Numbered from the stretch's first letter, positions 6,774 to 15,588 are shown. The stretch: 19,543 bases of DNA from Calditrichota bacterium (GCA_016934605.1 JAFGSO010000084.1:1-19543), one strand, 5' to 3'. Program-made: numbers and translations. Notes: a model not told the origin generated them from the letters alone.

Positions 6774-9700
6774 ATGAAAAAGAATATTGTAATCATATTC
6801 GTTTTACTTCTATCTGTTTTGGCATATACCCAGAGATATGGTGAAAGTGATGATTTTTCCTATGCACTCAAGCTCTACAATGAAGGATTTTTTGATATTG
6901 CAGCCCAACAGTTCAGTATCTTTGTGAATCGTTATCCTGCCAGCGATCGTCTACCGGAAGCTCGTTATTATCTCGGATTATCGTATTACCGCAGTAACGA
7001 TTTTGAAGATGCACGAAGAGAATTTCAATTGATGGCGGTAACTTATCCTGAACATACCAGGGCTCCCGAAGCATGGCAGAAAGTCGGAGAGAGTTATCTT
7101 CAGCTTGGCAGAAAAGAAGAAGCAGCACGAGCCTTTGAAACAGTAAAAATACTGTATCCCACCGATCCGCTGGCACCTGTTTGTCTGTTTCAGGCAGCTA
7201 AGATTTACTATGAAGAGAAGATGAATGACAAAGCGATTATGGCCCTAAGGGATTTTTTAGACCGATATCCGGACAGTAATAAATATCCCAATGGACGATT
7301 GTTATTTGCCATGCTACAGCTTGAGGAAAATAACTACGATATTGCGCTGCAGGAATTCGATAAAGTTCTGAAATCAGGGGCGGAGAATGATCTGCTGGCA
7401 GAGGCACATCTGGGAATGGGGGAATTTTATTCCCGTCTGGGTCAGTTGGAGAGCGCCAGAGAGCAATTCCAGATTATTTTGAGCAAGTATAGCGCCTCTC
7501 CGGTGTCATTCGAGGCACTTCTGAGATTAAGTGAACTGATGACCCTTTATGGTGAATACGACAATGCCCTCAAAATTGTGAATGATAATCTGATCCGTTA
7601 TAAAACGTCTCCCCAGAAATCCAGCCTGTCCCTGCAACAGGCCGCTGTTTATCTGATCCGTGAAGATTATTTTTCTGCCAGAAAAGTTCTGGAGGGAATA
7701 ACGACTGCCGGATTAAACGATTCTCTGCAGGCACGACTCTATTTTTACCTTGGGGTGGCCTGTCTGGGAGATGGGAAATATGATCAGAGTGTTTCCAATC
7801 TTAACCGGCTTCTCTCGGACAGTCTGTTAAAATACGCCGGACGGAAATATGTGCCGGAGGCAAAAAAGCAGCTCGGATATGCTCATTTGCGCATGAAAGA
7901 ATACGAGCGATCCTCCGGAATACTGCATGAATATATCTCGGAAAAAAAGGAAAATTCTGATGCCGAAGAAATATTGTCCGATCTGTTCTATGCTGCACTG
8001 GATCTGAAGAGAGCAGAGGAAGCTGAAAATCTATATCGTGAAATCCTGACTATTGCTCCTCATTATTCTTTCAGAGATAATCTCCTGTACGATTTAAGCA
8101 CCTATTATTTTAACACGCAGAAATATGCTGAAGCCAAATCAGCCTTCTTAAGATTTGCAAACCGCTATCCGTGCTCGGGTAAAATTGATTCCGTACAAAT
8201 TTTTTTGGATCACATTTCCACTTATCATATCACCGATCAGAAAGCCGGGATGAACCGTTTGGCAAGACTGATGGGACAGCTGGTTATTCAGGATAAAAAG
8301 ATGGAATTGATGTTGGAACTGGCCAGAGTACATCTGAATTATCTGAAAGACATCCCAACAGCCATCGAGTATGCCCAACACCTGGTAAGCTCCAGCACAG
8401 ATTCGGGAATTGTGGGCGATGCTTATCATGTGATGGGAGAGAGTTACCGTCGTGACGCTGAAATGAAAAAATTTCAGGGAGAAGTATATACGGTTGAGAA
8501 GCAAAAAGCCCTGAACTCCTTCAGAAATGCCATGAATTACGTCGCTCATGTCCAGTATCCGGACAGCCTGGCCTTTTCCTTTCTGAGCATGATCTCCGAA
8601 CCCGATTTTGAAGAACCTGTACCCATGGATAAGCAGATTCAATTCCTGCAACAGTTTCGCAGAAGCTATCCGGAATCCCGATTCGCAGAAAAAGCGGCTT
8701 ACCGCATGGCAAAGCTGTATTATGATAAAAAGGATATTGATAACGCTATAATGGTTCTGCAAGACCTCCTGGAATCGGAGAATACTTACCTGCGGGGAAA
8801 CGCCTATTATTTTCTGGGAAAGATCCATTACGAGATGCAAAATCAGAGCAATGCCGCCGAATTATTTAAAGAATTTCTGCTGAACATATCAATTCACCCG
8901 CTCCGTGCCGCTGCTTTTGGTACGTTGGCTAAAATCAATGAAAATATGGGTGATTTTAGTACCGCTGCCCAATTCTGGAGCAAATTAATTGAGGAATACG
9001 ATTACTCGCCGGCTGCTCTGGCAGCTAAAAACAGAATCCCCGAGATCTATCTCAAGGCAGAAGATTTTGCACAGGTGCTGAAATATACCGGTCCTTATCT
9101 CCGAAAAACAATGGCCGCAGATCTTGTTTTGAGAAAACTCAGAAAAATTGAAGAACCGGAATTCACTTTTTTTGCGGGGAAAGCCTATTTTAACATGAAT
9201 GATAGAATGAAATCCCGCAACCTGCTGCTGGATTATATATTTACCCAACCCGACGGGGAGTATTATGCAGAAGCGCATTTTATTCTGGCGGATATTTCTC
9301 TGAGTGAAGGTGATACTGATGCGGCACTGAGTTATCTTCAGACGATCACCAGAAATAATTCTTCGCCTTTTTACCTTCAAGCTGCCGCCAGAAGTGCCGA
9401 TATTTATTTTGAGCGGAAACAGTATGAGAAAGCCGGAGATTTATACGAAAGTCTGATTCCTCTGACCACGGATCCAGACCAGAAAATACGTTTTCAGGCA
9501 GGGGAACTCATCTCTTTTATTAATCTGGGCAATTTAAAGCAGTATGACAGAAAGGTGTCTTCATTTCGTGACCAATTTAAAAAACATAAGGAATATGATA
9601 AATACAGCGCCGCTTTTGAGTATGAAATAGGTAAGTATTATTATAGAAATAAAAATTTTGATGCAGCCATTAAAAGATTTGAAACTGTAGCCGGTAAATA

Positions 9701-10433
9701 TAAACGAACAGAATATGCTGATGATGCCGAATATCAACTCGGGCTCACTTATACGACCCTGAATAAGGTAGAGAAGGCTATGGATATTCTCTCCAAATTC
9801 AGTGAGAAGCATCCTGAAAGTGACCTGAAAGCAGATATTTATGTAACACTTGGAGGACTTTATTACAGAGCGGAAAAAAGGGAGCTGGCAGTCGGTGCAT
9901 TTCAGCGAGCGGTGGAACTGGCTAACAGCCCGGCCACCCGAAAATCTGCCCTGTCCAATCTGATACTGATTTATCGTGATCTGGGTTTGTGGGACGGCGT
10001 TTTGAGTGAGACCAGGAAATATGTTCAGGAATTTCCGGAAGCTGAAGATATCATCGATAAGAAAATCATGATGGGATCTGCCATGATTTATATGAACCGA
10101 TATTCTGAAGCAGTGGAATTCCTGCGAAATTTAAAATTTGAAGCTAACAGTGAACAGGAACCGGAAATCCAGTTTTATATCGGTGAAGCGTATTTCAACG
10201 GGGGGCAGTATGAGAATGCTATTCGGGAATTTGTAAAAATTCCGCTTCTCTCCAAGCAGACAAAACTCCAGTGGGAAGCAAGTGCTCTTTATTACTCCGG
10301 ACAGGCGTATGAAAAACTTGGCAGGAAATCCGATGCCATTCGTATGTATCAGGAAATTGTAGACAGGCCCGGAATTTTGGCTGATTTAAAGCGGGAAGCC
10401 CAGAAGAGAATCGAACAGCTCAAAGAATCGTGA
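6774..10433 (+). CDS. Large exported tetratricopeptide-repeat protein (1219 aa)
   Basis: No catalytic function is apparent. Residues 1-20 form a signal peptide: two lysines, a hydrophobic core rich in Ile, Val and Leu, and a LAYTQ exit. Almost the whole remainder is degenerate TPR helices, so the protein probably forms a long superhelical periplasmic scaffold. Typical units include the block at about residues 26-95 (ALKLYNEGFFDIAAQQF, ARYYLGLSYYRSNDFEDARR) and the C-terminal block at about 1140-1219 (QFYIGEAYFNGGQYENAIRE, ALYYSGQAYEKLGRKSDAIR). Many units are of the outer-membrane BamD/YbgF flavour, with FxxxYPxS spacing. No transmembrane or outer-membrane barrel region is evident. The start has a GGGAGAG ribosome-binding site just upstream. 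It lies 12 bp after pcrA and 73 bp before the TPR/PD40 gene. The pairing with that gene suggests a shared envelope complex; the link to pcrA may be only transcriptional. Confidence 0.88.
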   Translation: MKKNIVIIFVLLLSVLAYTQRYGESDDFSYALKLYNEGFFDIAAQQFSIFVNRYPASDRLPEARYYLGLSYYRSNDFEDARREFQLMAVTYPEHTRAPEAWQKVGESYLQLGRKEEAARAFETVKILYPTDPLAPVCLFQAAKIYYEEKMNDKAIMALRDFLDRYPDSNKYPNGRLLFAMLQLEENNYDIALQEFDKVLKSGAENDLLAEAHLGMGEFYSRLGQLESAREQFQIILSKYSASPVSFEALLRLSELMTLYGEYDNALKIVNDNLIRYKTSPQKSSLSLQQAAVYLIREDYFSARKVLEGITTAGLNDSLQARLYFYLGVACLGDGKYDQSVSNLNRLLSDSLLKYAGRKYVPEAKKQLGYAHLRMKEYERSSGILHEYISEKKENSDAEEILSDLFYAALDLKRAEEAENLYREILTIAPHYSFRDNLLYDLSTYYFNTQKYAEAKSAFLRFANRYPCSGKIDSVQIFLDHISTYHITDQKAGMNRLARLMGQLVIQDKKMELMLELARVHLNYLKDIPTAIEYAQHLVSSSTDSGIVGDAYHVMGESYRRDAEMKKFQGEVYTVEKQKALNSFRNAMNYVAHVQYPDSLAFSFLSMISEPDFEEPVPMDKQIQFLQQFRRSYPESRFAEKAAYRMAKLYYDKKDIDNAIMVLQDLLESENTYLRGNAYYFLGKIHYEMQNQSNAAELFKEFLLNISIHPLRAAAFGTLAKINENMGDFSTAAQFWSKLIEEYDYSPAALAAKNRIPEIYLKAEDFAQVLKYTGPYLRKTMAADLVLRKLRKIEEPEFTFFAGKAYFNMNDRMKSRNLLLDYIFTQPDGEYYAEAHFILADISLSEGDTDAALSYLQTITRNNSSPFYLQAAARSADIYFERKQYEKAGDLYESLIPLTTDPDQKIRFQAGELISFINLGNLKQYDRKVSSFRDQFKKHKEYDKYSAAFEYEIGKYYYRNKNFDAAIKRFETVAGKYKRTEYADDAEYQLGLTYTTLNKVEKAMDILSKFSEKHPESDLKADIYVTLGGLYYRAEKRELAVGAFQRAVELANSPATRKSALSNLILIYRDLGLWDGVLSETRKYVQEFPEAEDIIDKKIMMGSAMIYMNRYSEAVEFLRNLKFEANSEQEPEIQFYIGEAYFNGGQYENAIREFVKIPLLSKQTKLQWEASALYYSGQAYEKLGRKSDAIRMYQEIVDRPGILADLKREAQKRIEQLKES

Positions 10434-10448
10434 TGATTGAAAAAGTCT

Positions 10449-10478
10449 TTGTGATAAGATTATGAAAATGTCTATATT
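10449..10478 (+). promoter_or_regulatory. Candidate promoter before the TPR/PD40 gene
   Basis: TTGTGA (10449-10454) and TATATT (10473-10478) are separated by 18 bp and match the sigma-70-type boxes at 4 of 6 and 5 of 6 positions. This would give the PD40 gene its own promoter within the pcrA operon. The region is AT-rich, so the match is only suggestive. Confidence 0.3.
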
Positions 10479-10494
10479 AAAATATAAAAATTTC

Positions 10495-10501
10495 GGAGGG
10501 G
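10495..10501 (+). promoter_or_regulatory. Ribosome-binding site deciding the TPR/PD40 start
   Basis: GGAGGGG lies 5 nt before the ATG at 10507. It selects this start over the in-frame ATG at 10462, which would place 15 extra polar residues ahead of the signal sequence. Confidence 0.7.
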
Positions 10502-10506
10502 ATTTC

Positions 10507-11817
10507 ATGAGAAAGTCTGTTCTGCTCCTGCTTCTGGTTTCTGTAATATTCTTTGTGTATCAATGTGGTGGTCCAAAAAAACTTACTCAGGAAGAGTACG
10601 AACAATTGTCTCCTCAGGAACAGGTTGTTTATCTGGAGAAATATACCGAGAAAAATCCAACCGATATTGAGGCCCAGAAAAAGTTGTACCGGTCTTATCT
10701 GGAAATGGACATGCAGCAAAAGGCTATCTCTGTTATGGAGAAAATCCTGAAACAGGATCCATATCAGCCAGAGGTCCAGTTTGAATATGGTGAACTGCTG
10801 ATGAAAAGAGGAGAAGAGATGCCGGCTTTTCGGGCTTTCCGGGATGCCCTGAAATCTCCCGGAGGGACAGCTTATTCAAGCCGGATTTCACAATATCTGG
10901 GAGGGAAGTATACAGTTCAGCAGATCACCAGCGGTCAGGAAGATGAGGCTTTCCCCGTGTTTTCCCCGGATGGCAGTAAAATCATCTACCAGACAAATGA
11001 AAAAGGAAACTGGGATATTGCCGAAATAGATCTGAACAGCCGAACAACCCGGCTGTTACTCGATACTCCATCTGATGAAGAACTCCCCTGCATGAGCCCG
11101 GATGGAAAGAAAATTGTCTATACCTCCAATGCAGATGACCGCAGACCTATTGATGATAAGTTTAAAGTGCGGGAAATTTATGTGAAAAATCTGGAAAATG
11201 GTATTGTGGATAATTTGACTGAATCGGTGGCCGATGACTGGTTACCCCGTTTCAGTCATGAAGGGGAATATGTGGTTTTTGTTTCGGAGCGAAGTGATCT
11301 CAGGAGCGTACCCTATACAGAAAAACACAGCGATATTTTCCGGATGGATGACGATGGAGATTTTCATGTCCAACTGACCCATCAGGACGCCAATGATGGA
11401 GGTGCCTGTTTCAATCCGGATGATGATCTTATTTTTTATCATTCCAATAAAAATGGATCCTATGATATATTCATGATGAAATCTGATGGTTCCCTGCCAA
11501 TGACGGTCTATGGAAATCCCGAAAGCAATGAGGTGAATCCATTCGTTTCGCCGGACTCCCGGTACATCACTTTTTTCAGTGATCTGGGTGGTAGCTACGA
11601 TATATACCGTGTAAAAATCGATGGCGGTGAACTGGAAAGATTAACAATGAGTGCCGCACAGAATACAAATCCGGTTTATTCACCTGATGGACAATTCATT
11701 GCTTATCATTCAGATCAGAATGGTAATTATGATATTTTTATGCTTAATCTTCAGTCGACCAGTGAACCTACCGCCCAGGAATTGATTAGGCGCCTGGATG
11801 CACTGGTAGGACAATAG
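10507..11817 (+). CDS. Exported TPR and PD40 (TolB-like beta-propeller) protein, putative lipoprotein
   Basis: From the ATG at 10507 the protein has 436 residues. MRKSVLLLLLVSVIFFVYQC is a signal sequence with Cys20 followed by GG, which looks like a lipoprotein signal; Gln at position -1 of the lipobox is unusual, so lipidation is probable but not certain. Residues 28-115 form two to three TPR units. Residues about 140-415 carry six PD40 blades, recognisable by SPDG or its variants at 153, 197, 250, 303, 348 and 392, each followed by I/V-x-Y/F strands and, in most blades, a DI(F/Y/A) motif. This is the TolB/prolyl-oligopeptidase type propeller with no hydrolase domain, so a binding or scaffold role is more likely than catalysis. 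A C-terminal helix (about 421-436) ends the protein. It follows the 1219-residue TPR gene and is closed by a terminator. TolB proper is excluded: the TolB N-terminal domain is missing and TPRs replace it. Confidence 0.88.
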   Translation: MRKSVLLLLLVSVIFFVYQCGGPKKLTQEEYEQLSPQEQVVYLEKYTEKNPTDIEAQKKLYRSYLEMDMQQKAISVMEKILKQDPYQPEVQFEYGELLMKRGEEMPAFRAFRDALKSPGGTAYSSRISQYLGGKYTVQQITSGQEDEAFPVFSPDGSKIIYQTNEKGNWDIAEIDLNSRTTRLLLDTPSDEELPCMSPDGKKIVYTSNADDRRPIDDKFKVREIYVKNLENGIVDNLTESVADDWLPRFSHEGEYVVFVSERSDLRSVPYTEKHSDIFRMDDDGDFHVQLTHQDANDGGACFNPDDDLIFYHSNKNGSYDIFMMKSDGSLPMTVYGNPESNEVNPFVSPDSRYITFFSDLGGSYDIYRVKIDGGELERLTMSAAQNTNPVYSPDGQFIAYHSDQNGNYDIFMLNLQSTSEPTAQELIRRLDALVGQ

Positions 11818-11840
11818 TCAATCTCATGAAATTTGTCTGA

Positions 11841-11872
11841 AAAAAACCCTGCTGATGAGGCAGGGTTTTTTT
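11841..11872. terminator. Bidirectional intrinsic terminator
   Basis: CCCTGC (11847-11852) pairs with GCAGGG (11860-11865) around a 7-nt loop. An A run lies on the left (11841-11846) and a T run on the right (11866-11872), and these extend the stem by A-T pairs. The layout works on both strands. It ends the pcrA-TPR-PD40 operon from the left and the acetyltransferase-methyltransferase pair from the right, and it overlaps the TAA stop of the latter. Confidence 0.9.
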
Positions 11873-12602
11873 ATGCCGGTCGGGCAATTAGAATAAGGGA
11901 AATTGGTTTATCGATAAAAAAATTGAAAATCCGGTCTATTGTTTTCCACAATATGAAGGGCAGATTTCGCAGAAGGTAATTCAGATGAAGCCGGTTAGGC
12001 ACTTTATTACAGCTTTTGGAAATACTGACTGGCTTAAAACCATTATGTACCACCAGTTTTGAGAGACTGTTTTTATCAAAGGAATGAAGATGAGAATGAG
12101 TGGGCGTCGGTTTATTGCAATGTATGCAAATCTGATAGCTGATTTTCTCTTTATACGGCACTGATAACATCAGCAAACCATCCGGTTTCAGAATTCGCCT
12201 GAGTTCCTGCAATACTTTTTCCGGCTCGGCCAGGTGCTCCAGTACTTCAGCCATCACCACCCGCTCGAATGTCGCAGAACGAAAGGGAAGTTTGTACGCA
12301 TCTCCGCAGCAGGGACTCACAGGGTATGAATTTCGATTTCTGATTTTCCTGAGATTTTGGACTGGTATATCCAGCGGAATATAAAACGGCTTTTTTTTGC
12401 CGAAATTTTCCACCACGAATCCACCGCCGCTACCTATTTCCAGAATTTTTTCGTGATTTTTCAGGGGAGCAAGATAAAAAAACTCCTGATATCGCCGGCG
12501 AATTTCCTGCAACATGAATTTGTCCGGTTCGAAAAAATCATAAAATTCACCATCCAGCTGATAGTGCCTGATGTGATCTGAATAGGAATACTTTTCTTTC
12601 AT
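11871..12602 (-). CDS. Class I SAM-dependent methyltransferase
   Basis: The protein has 243 residues with a Methyltransf_11-type Rossmann domain. Motif I is ILEIGSGGG (about 54-62), the acidic end of strand 2 is in YIPLDIP (about 74-80), and CCGDAYKLPF (about 98-107) and MAEVLEHLAEPEKVLQEL (about 117-134) are the next landmarks. Strand 5 is in LLMLSVPYKE. The later segment CIHCNKPTPTHSHLHSF has two Cys and three His. It matches a pattern seen in many small-molecule and sugar-type methyltransferases and could bind zinc. The C-terminal third is rich in aromatic and basic residues and might sit against a membrane. It lies 45 bp downstream of the acetyltransferase on the same strand, so the two are likely cotranscribed. 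Ribosome binding before the ATG at 12602 is weak. The substrate cannot be predicted; a surface sugar or lipid is a guess from the partner gene. Confidence 0.85.
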   Translation of the reverse strand: MKEKYSYSDHIRHYQLDGEFYDFFEPDKFMLQEIRRRYQEFFYLAPLKNHEKILEIGSGGGFVVENFGKKKPFYIPLDIPVQNLRKIRNRNSYPVSPCCGDAYKLPFRSATFERVVMAEVLEHLAEPEKVLQELRRILKPDGLLMLSVPYKEKISYQICIHCNKPTPTHSHLHSFDKNSLSKLVVHNGFKPVSISKSCNKVPNRLHLNYLLRNLPFILWKTIDRIFNFFIDKPISLILIARPA

Positions 12603-12647
12603 CTCAGGTATGCCGGGGAAGAAAATGGACCAATAGAATGCCTTTCG

Positions 12648-13412
12648 CTAGCCGGAAAAAATTTCCATCCAGTTATTTTTCAAAAGACCCATTCTGACAA
12701 CATCAAATAATTCACCGTTCCGGTAAATTTCCTGGAAGAAAATTCCTTCTAATTCAAAACCAAATTTACTGTTCAGATTTATATTCCGGATATTAGTATC
12801 CATAGAATGAATAAATACCTTATTAAATCCCAAAATCATGAATACATAATATAAGAACAGAAAAGTGGCTCTTTTGCCGATGCCTTTTCCGCTGAAATCA
12901 TCAGCACCGATAAATTTTTTCATCTCGAGTTTATGATGGGTTTTATCAATATTCTCTGCACCGATGATACCGACAAAAGTACCGTCATAATGGATACCGA
13001 AATATGTTCTTTCCGGATCTTCAAACATATACTGACTGAGTTCAATCTCATTTTTCGGGAGAAAGTCAATAAAGGTCATCTGAATTTCGCTTTTCTTTAG
13101 CCACCGGCAAATGAGTGAAATCTGATTAGGCAGGAGTAGTTTTAGAGATACTTTATGAATGGACAGTTGTTCTTTCTCCTTCCAGTTATCAGCTATATCC
13201 TGCAGCAGAAACTCGCTGGAGAAATATCTACCCACACGGTCATCAGAGGATGACTGGTCAGTCAAATGGTCCAGCAGATGTAAAGAAACGGTCACAATAT
13301 CACTGGATTCCACCCCATATTTTACCAGCTCTTTATAGAAACTTTTTGCCACCAGTTTGAGTAACTGATCCTGTTGATACTTATACAGATGCTTGTTTGA
13401 ATTATCATTCAT
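12648..13412 (-). CDS. GNAT family N-acetyltransferase with an unassigned N-terminal domain
   Basis: The protein has 254 residues. The C-terminal part (about 88-248) is a GNAT fold of the RimJ/RimL/PseH type. FGIHYDGTFVGIIGAENID (138-156) gives strands 2-3, the acetyl-CoA loop is SGKGIGK (174-180), and IRNINLNSKFGFELEG (208-223) followed by RNGELFDVVRMGLL is the typical C-terminal end. PseH-like enzymes acetylate 4-amino sugars, and the neighbouring methyltransferase would suit surface-glycan modification, but this is inference. Residues 1-85 are helical, with conserved-looking stretches LVAKSFYKELVKYGVESSDIV and SLHLLDHLT; I do not recognise this domain. It is not part of the acetyltransferase fold and may recognise a carrier or partner. 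No good ribosome-binding site precedes the ATG at 13412. The gene is divergent from uvrB. Confidence 0.82.
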   Translation of the reverse strand: MNDNSNKHLYKYQQDQLLKLVAKSFYKELVKYGVESSDIVTVSLHLLDHLTDQSSSDDRVGRYFSSEFLLQDIADNWKEKEQLSIHKVSLKLLLPNQISLICRWLKKSEIQMTFIDFLPKNEIELSQYMFEDPERTYFGIHYDGTFVGIIGAENIDKTHHKLEMKKFIGADDFSGKGIGKRATFLFLYYVFMILGFNKVFIHSMDTNIRNINLNSKFGFELEGIFFQEIYRNGELFDVVRMGLLKNNWMEIFSG

Positions 13413-13464
13413 GATCAGGTTGTCCGGAAATTAGATAAATTTCACTTATCATGTTAATTTTAAA

Positions 13465-13483
13465 TGAATTTACAAAAAATTCA
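13465..13483. promoter_or_regulatory. Inverted repeat TGAATTT-N5-AAATTCA upstream of uvrB
   Basis: A perfect 7-bp inverted repeat (13465-13471 and 13477-13483) with a 5-nt spacer sits in the AT-rich gap between the acetyltransferase and uvrB, upstream of the candidate uvrB promoter. Its AAATTCA core is also the core of the inverted repeat before pcrA, though the half-sites face the other way. Chance is possible in such AT-rich DNA. Confidence 0.3.
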
Positions 13484-13516
13484 AAGCATTTTTCAAAAAT
13501 TTTCCGATCTTAATCG

Positions 13517-13546
13517 TTTACTGCTAACATAAATCGTTCATATATA
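13517..13546 (+). promoter_or_regulatory. Candidate uvrB promoter
   Basis: TTTACT (13517-13522) and TATATA (13541-13546) are 18 bp apart and would give a leader of about 45 nt before the uvrB ATG. AATCGTT occurs twice (13512-13518 and 13532-13538), 20 bp apart, overlapping the -35 box and the spacer, as an operator might. AAGAGGA at 13588-13594 is the ribosome-binding site. Confidence 0.4.
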
Positions 13547-13599
13547 CTTGTATTAAATGGGGGTTCATCCTAAATTTAAAGGTTATTAAGAGGACTTGA

Positions 13600-15588
13600 A
13601 TGAATCAATTTAAGCTGATTTCGAAGTATAAACCAACCGGAGATCAGCCGGAAGCCATTAGAGCTCTCATCAAAAATATTAATCGTGGGAAAAAATTCCA
13701 GACGCTTCTTGGCGTAACCGGTAGCGGGAAAACTTTTACCATGGCCAACGTCATTGAAAAGATGAATCGGCCAACTCTGATTATTTCCCACAATAAAACA
13801 CTGGCTGCTCAGTTGTATGGCGAGTTTAAACAGTTTTTCCCTGAGAATGCAGTTGAATATTTTATAAGTTATTTCGATTATTATCAGCCTGAAGCGTATA
13901 TTCCCACGACAGATACTTACATCGAAAAAGACAGTTCTATCAATGATGAGATTGAAAGACTGCGCTTGAAAGCATCGGCAGCAGCCATTTCCCGCAGCGA
14001 TGTAATTATTGTTGCCAGTGTGTCCTGTATCTACGGAATAGGTTCTCCGGAAGATTATAAAGAAATGATGGTTCTGGTCAGGAAGGGGGATGTCCTGCGC
14101 CGACACGATTTCTTCAGCAGGCTGGTGGCTATTCATTATGCCCGGAATGATATGAATCCGGAAAGAGGTACTTTCCGGGTGAGAGGAGATGTTATCGAAG
14201 TTTATCCGGCTTATGAAAAGTATTCTATCCGGATCGATACATTTGGTGATGAAGTGGAAAGTATTGTCCATGTGGATTCGACAACCGGTGAAATTCTGGA
14301 TGAACTGGATCAGGTAGTCATTTATCCGGCCAGTCATTATGTGACCACACAGGAAAAAATGGAAAAAGCCATGAAAACCATTCGGGAAGAACTGGCTTTC
14401 AAACTGGATGAACTCCGCAATATGGGCAAACTACTGGAAGCACAGCGCCTGGAACAACGAACCAACTTTGACCTGGAAATGATTCAGGAAATCGGTTACT
14501 GCTCGGGAATCGAAAATTATTCGCGTCATATTTCAGGCCGACAGCCGGGCGAGCCTCCATACACACTTATAGATTTTTTCCCCGATGATTTCATATGTTT
14601 TATCGATGAATCTCATCAGACCATTCCCCAGCTGCATTCGATGTATAACGGTGATTATTCCCGTAAAAAAACCCTGGTTGAGCATGGTTTCAGACTTCCC
14701 AGTGCCCTGGATAACCGTCCTCTTAAATTCAATGAATTCATCGAGAAAATGAATCAGGTTGTTTTTGTTTCGGCAACTCCCTCTCCCTATGAAATAGAAC
14801 AAAGCGGGGGAGAGGTTGTGGACCAGGTAATCCGACCGACAGGATTGATTGATCCGGAGATAGAGGTTCGTCCGACGAAAGGACAGATTGACGATCTTCT
14901 GGCTGAGATTACAGAGCGGGTGGAAAAGAAGGAACGTGTTCTGGTCATGACTCTAACAAAACGGATGGCGGAAGACCTGACGGATTATTTTCAGAATCTG
15001 AATATCCGGGCACAATATCTTCATTCGGAAATCGATTCTCTTGAACGGGTCGATATTCTGAGGGATCTGAGGCTTTCTGAATTTGATGTGCTGGTCGGAA
15101 TAAACCTGTTGCGGGAGGGTCTCGATCTGCCGGAGGTTTCCCTGGTGGCTATCATGGATGCAGATAAAGAGGGATTTTTAAGATCGGAAGTATCATTGCT
15201 GCAAATTGCCGGAAGAGCTGCCCGGAATGTTCGTGGAAAAGTCATACTTTATGCCGATTCTATCACCAAATCGATGAAAAATACAATTGAAGAAACGGAA
15301 CGGCGTCGTCAGAAACAGTTGACTTACAACAAGGAACATGGTATAGTGCCTCAAACCATCTACAAAACAATTGATGAAATCATGCGAACGACCTCGGTAG
15401 CTGATGTCCGCAACAGATATAAAGTAAAAAAGGAAGTTCGCGAGTTTGATTACATGGATAAATTCACCGGAATGCAGTTAATTGAGCAACTGGAAAGGGA
15501 GATGAAAAAAGCGGCCGAAAATCTGGATTTTGAAAGAGCTGCCAGACTCAGGGATGATATAAAAAAACTGAAGGGCAAACTGGAATGA
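13600..15588 (+). CDS. uvrB: Excinuclease ABC subunit B (UvrB)
   Basis: UvrB receives damaged DNA from UvrA, opens it, and recruits UvrC for dual incision in nucleotide excision repair. UvrD/PcrA later releases the product. The protein has 662 residues, the normal length. Seen are Walker A GVTGSGKT (38-45), the damage-verifying beta-hairpin region starting YFDYYQPEAYIPTTDTYIEK (91-110), the helicase motif II DESH (336-339), VSATPSPYE at the start of domain 3, the ...INLLREGLDLPEVSLVAI... and QIAGRAARN motifs V-VI, and the C-terminal UVR domain (about 617-662: FTGMQLIEQLEREMKKAAEN then FERAARLRDDIKKLKGKLE) that binds UvrC. The ATG has AAGAGGA 5 nt upstream. Its TGA overlaps the next start as ATGA, so translation of the TPR gene is probably coupled. 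No motif is missing. Confidence 0.97.
   Translation: MNQFKLISKYKPTGDQPEAIRALIKNINRGKKFQTLLGVTGSGKTFTMANVIEKMNRPTLIISHNKTLAAQLYGEFKQFFPENAVEYFISYFDYYQPEAYIPTTDTYIEKDSSINDEIERLRLKASAAAISRSDVIIVASVSCIYGIGSPEDYKEMMVLVRKGDVLRRHDFFSRLVAIHYARNDMNPERGTFRVRGDVIEVYPAYEKYSIRIDTFGDEVESIVHVDSTTGEILDELDQVVIYPASHYVTTQEKMEKAMKTIREELAFKLDELRNMGKLLEAQRLEQRTNFDLEMIQEIGYCSGIENYSRHISGRQPGEPPYTLIDFFPDDFICFIDESHQTIPQLHSMYNGDYSRKKTLVEHGFRLPSALDNRPLKFNEFIEKMNQVVFVSATPSPYEIEQSGGEVVDQVIRPTGLIDPEIEVRPTKGQIDDLLAEITERVEKKERVLVMTLTKRMAEDLTDYFQNLNIRAQYLHSEIDSLERVDILRDLRLSEFDVLVGINLLREGLDLPEVSLVAIMDADKEGFLRSEVSLLQIAGRAARNVRGKVILYADSITKSMKNTIEETERRRQKQLTYNKEHGIVPQTIYKTIDEIMRTTSVADVRNRYKVKKEVREFDYMDKFTGMQLIEQLEREMKKAAENLDFERAARLRDDIKKLKGKLE

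Noticed and set aside
8148..8840. 230-codon minus-strand open frame inside the large TPR gene
   Set aside because: Antisense shadow of a gene with strong family features; Cys/His/Phe-rich composition typical of a reverse frame.
13576..14337. 253-codon minus-strand open frame opposite uvrB
   Set aside because: It lies antisense to the highly conserved UvrB N-terminus and has no recognisable domain.
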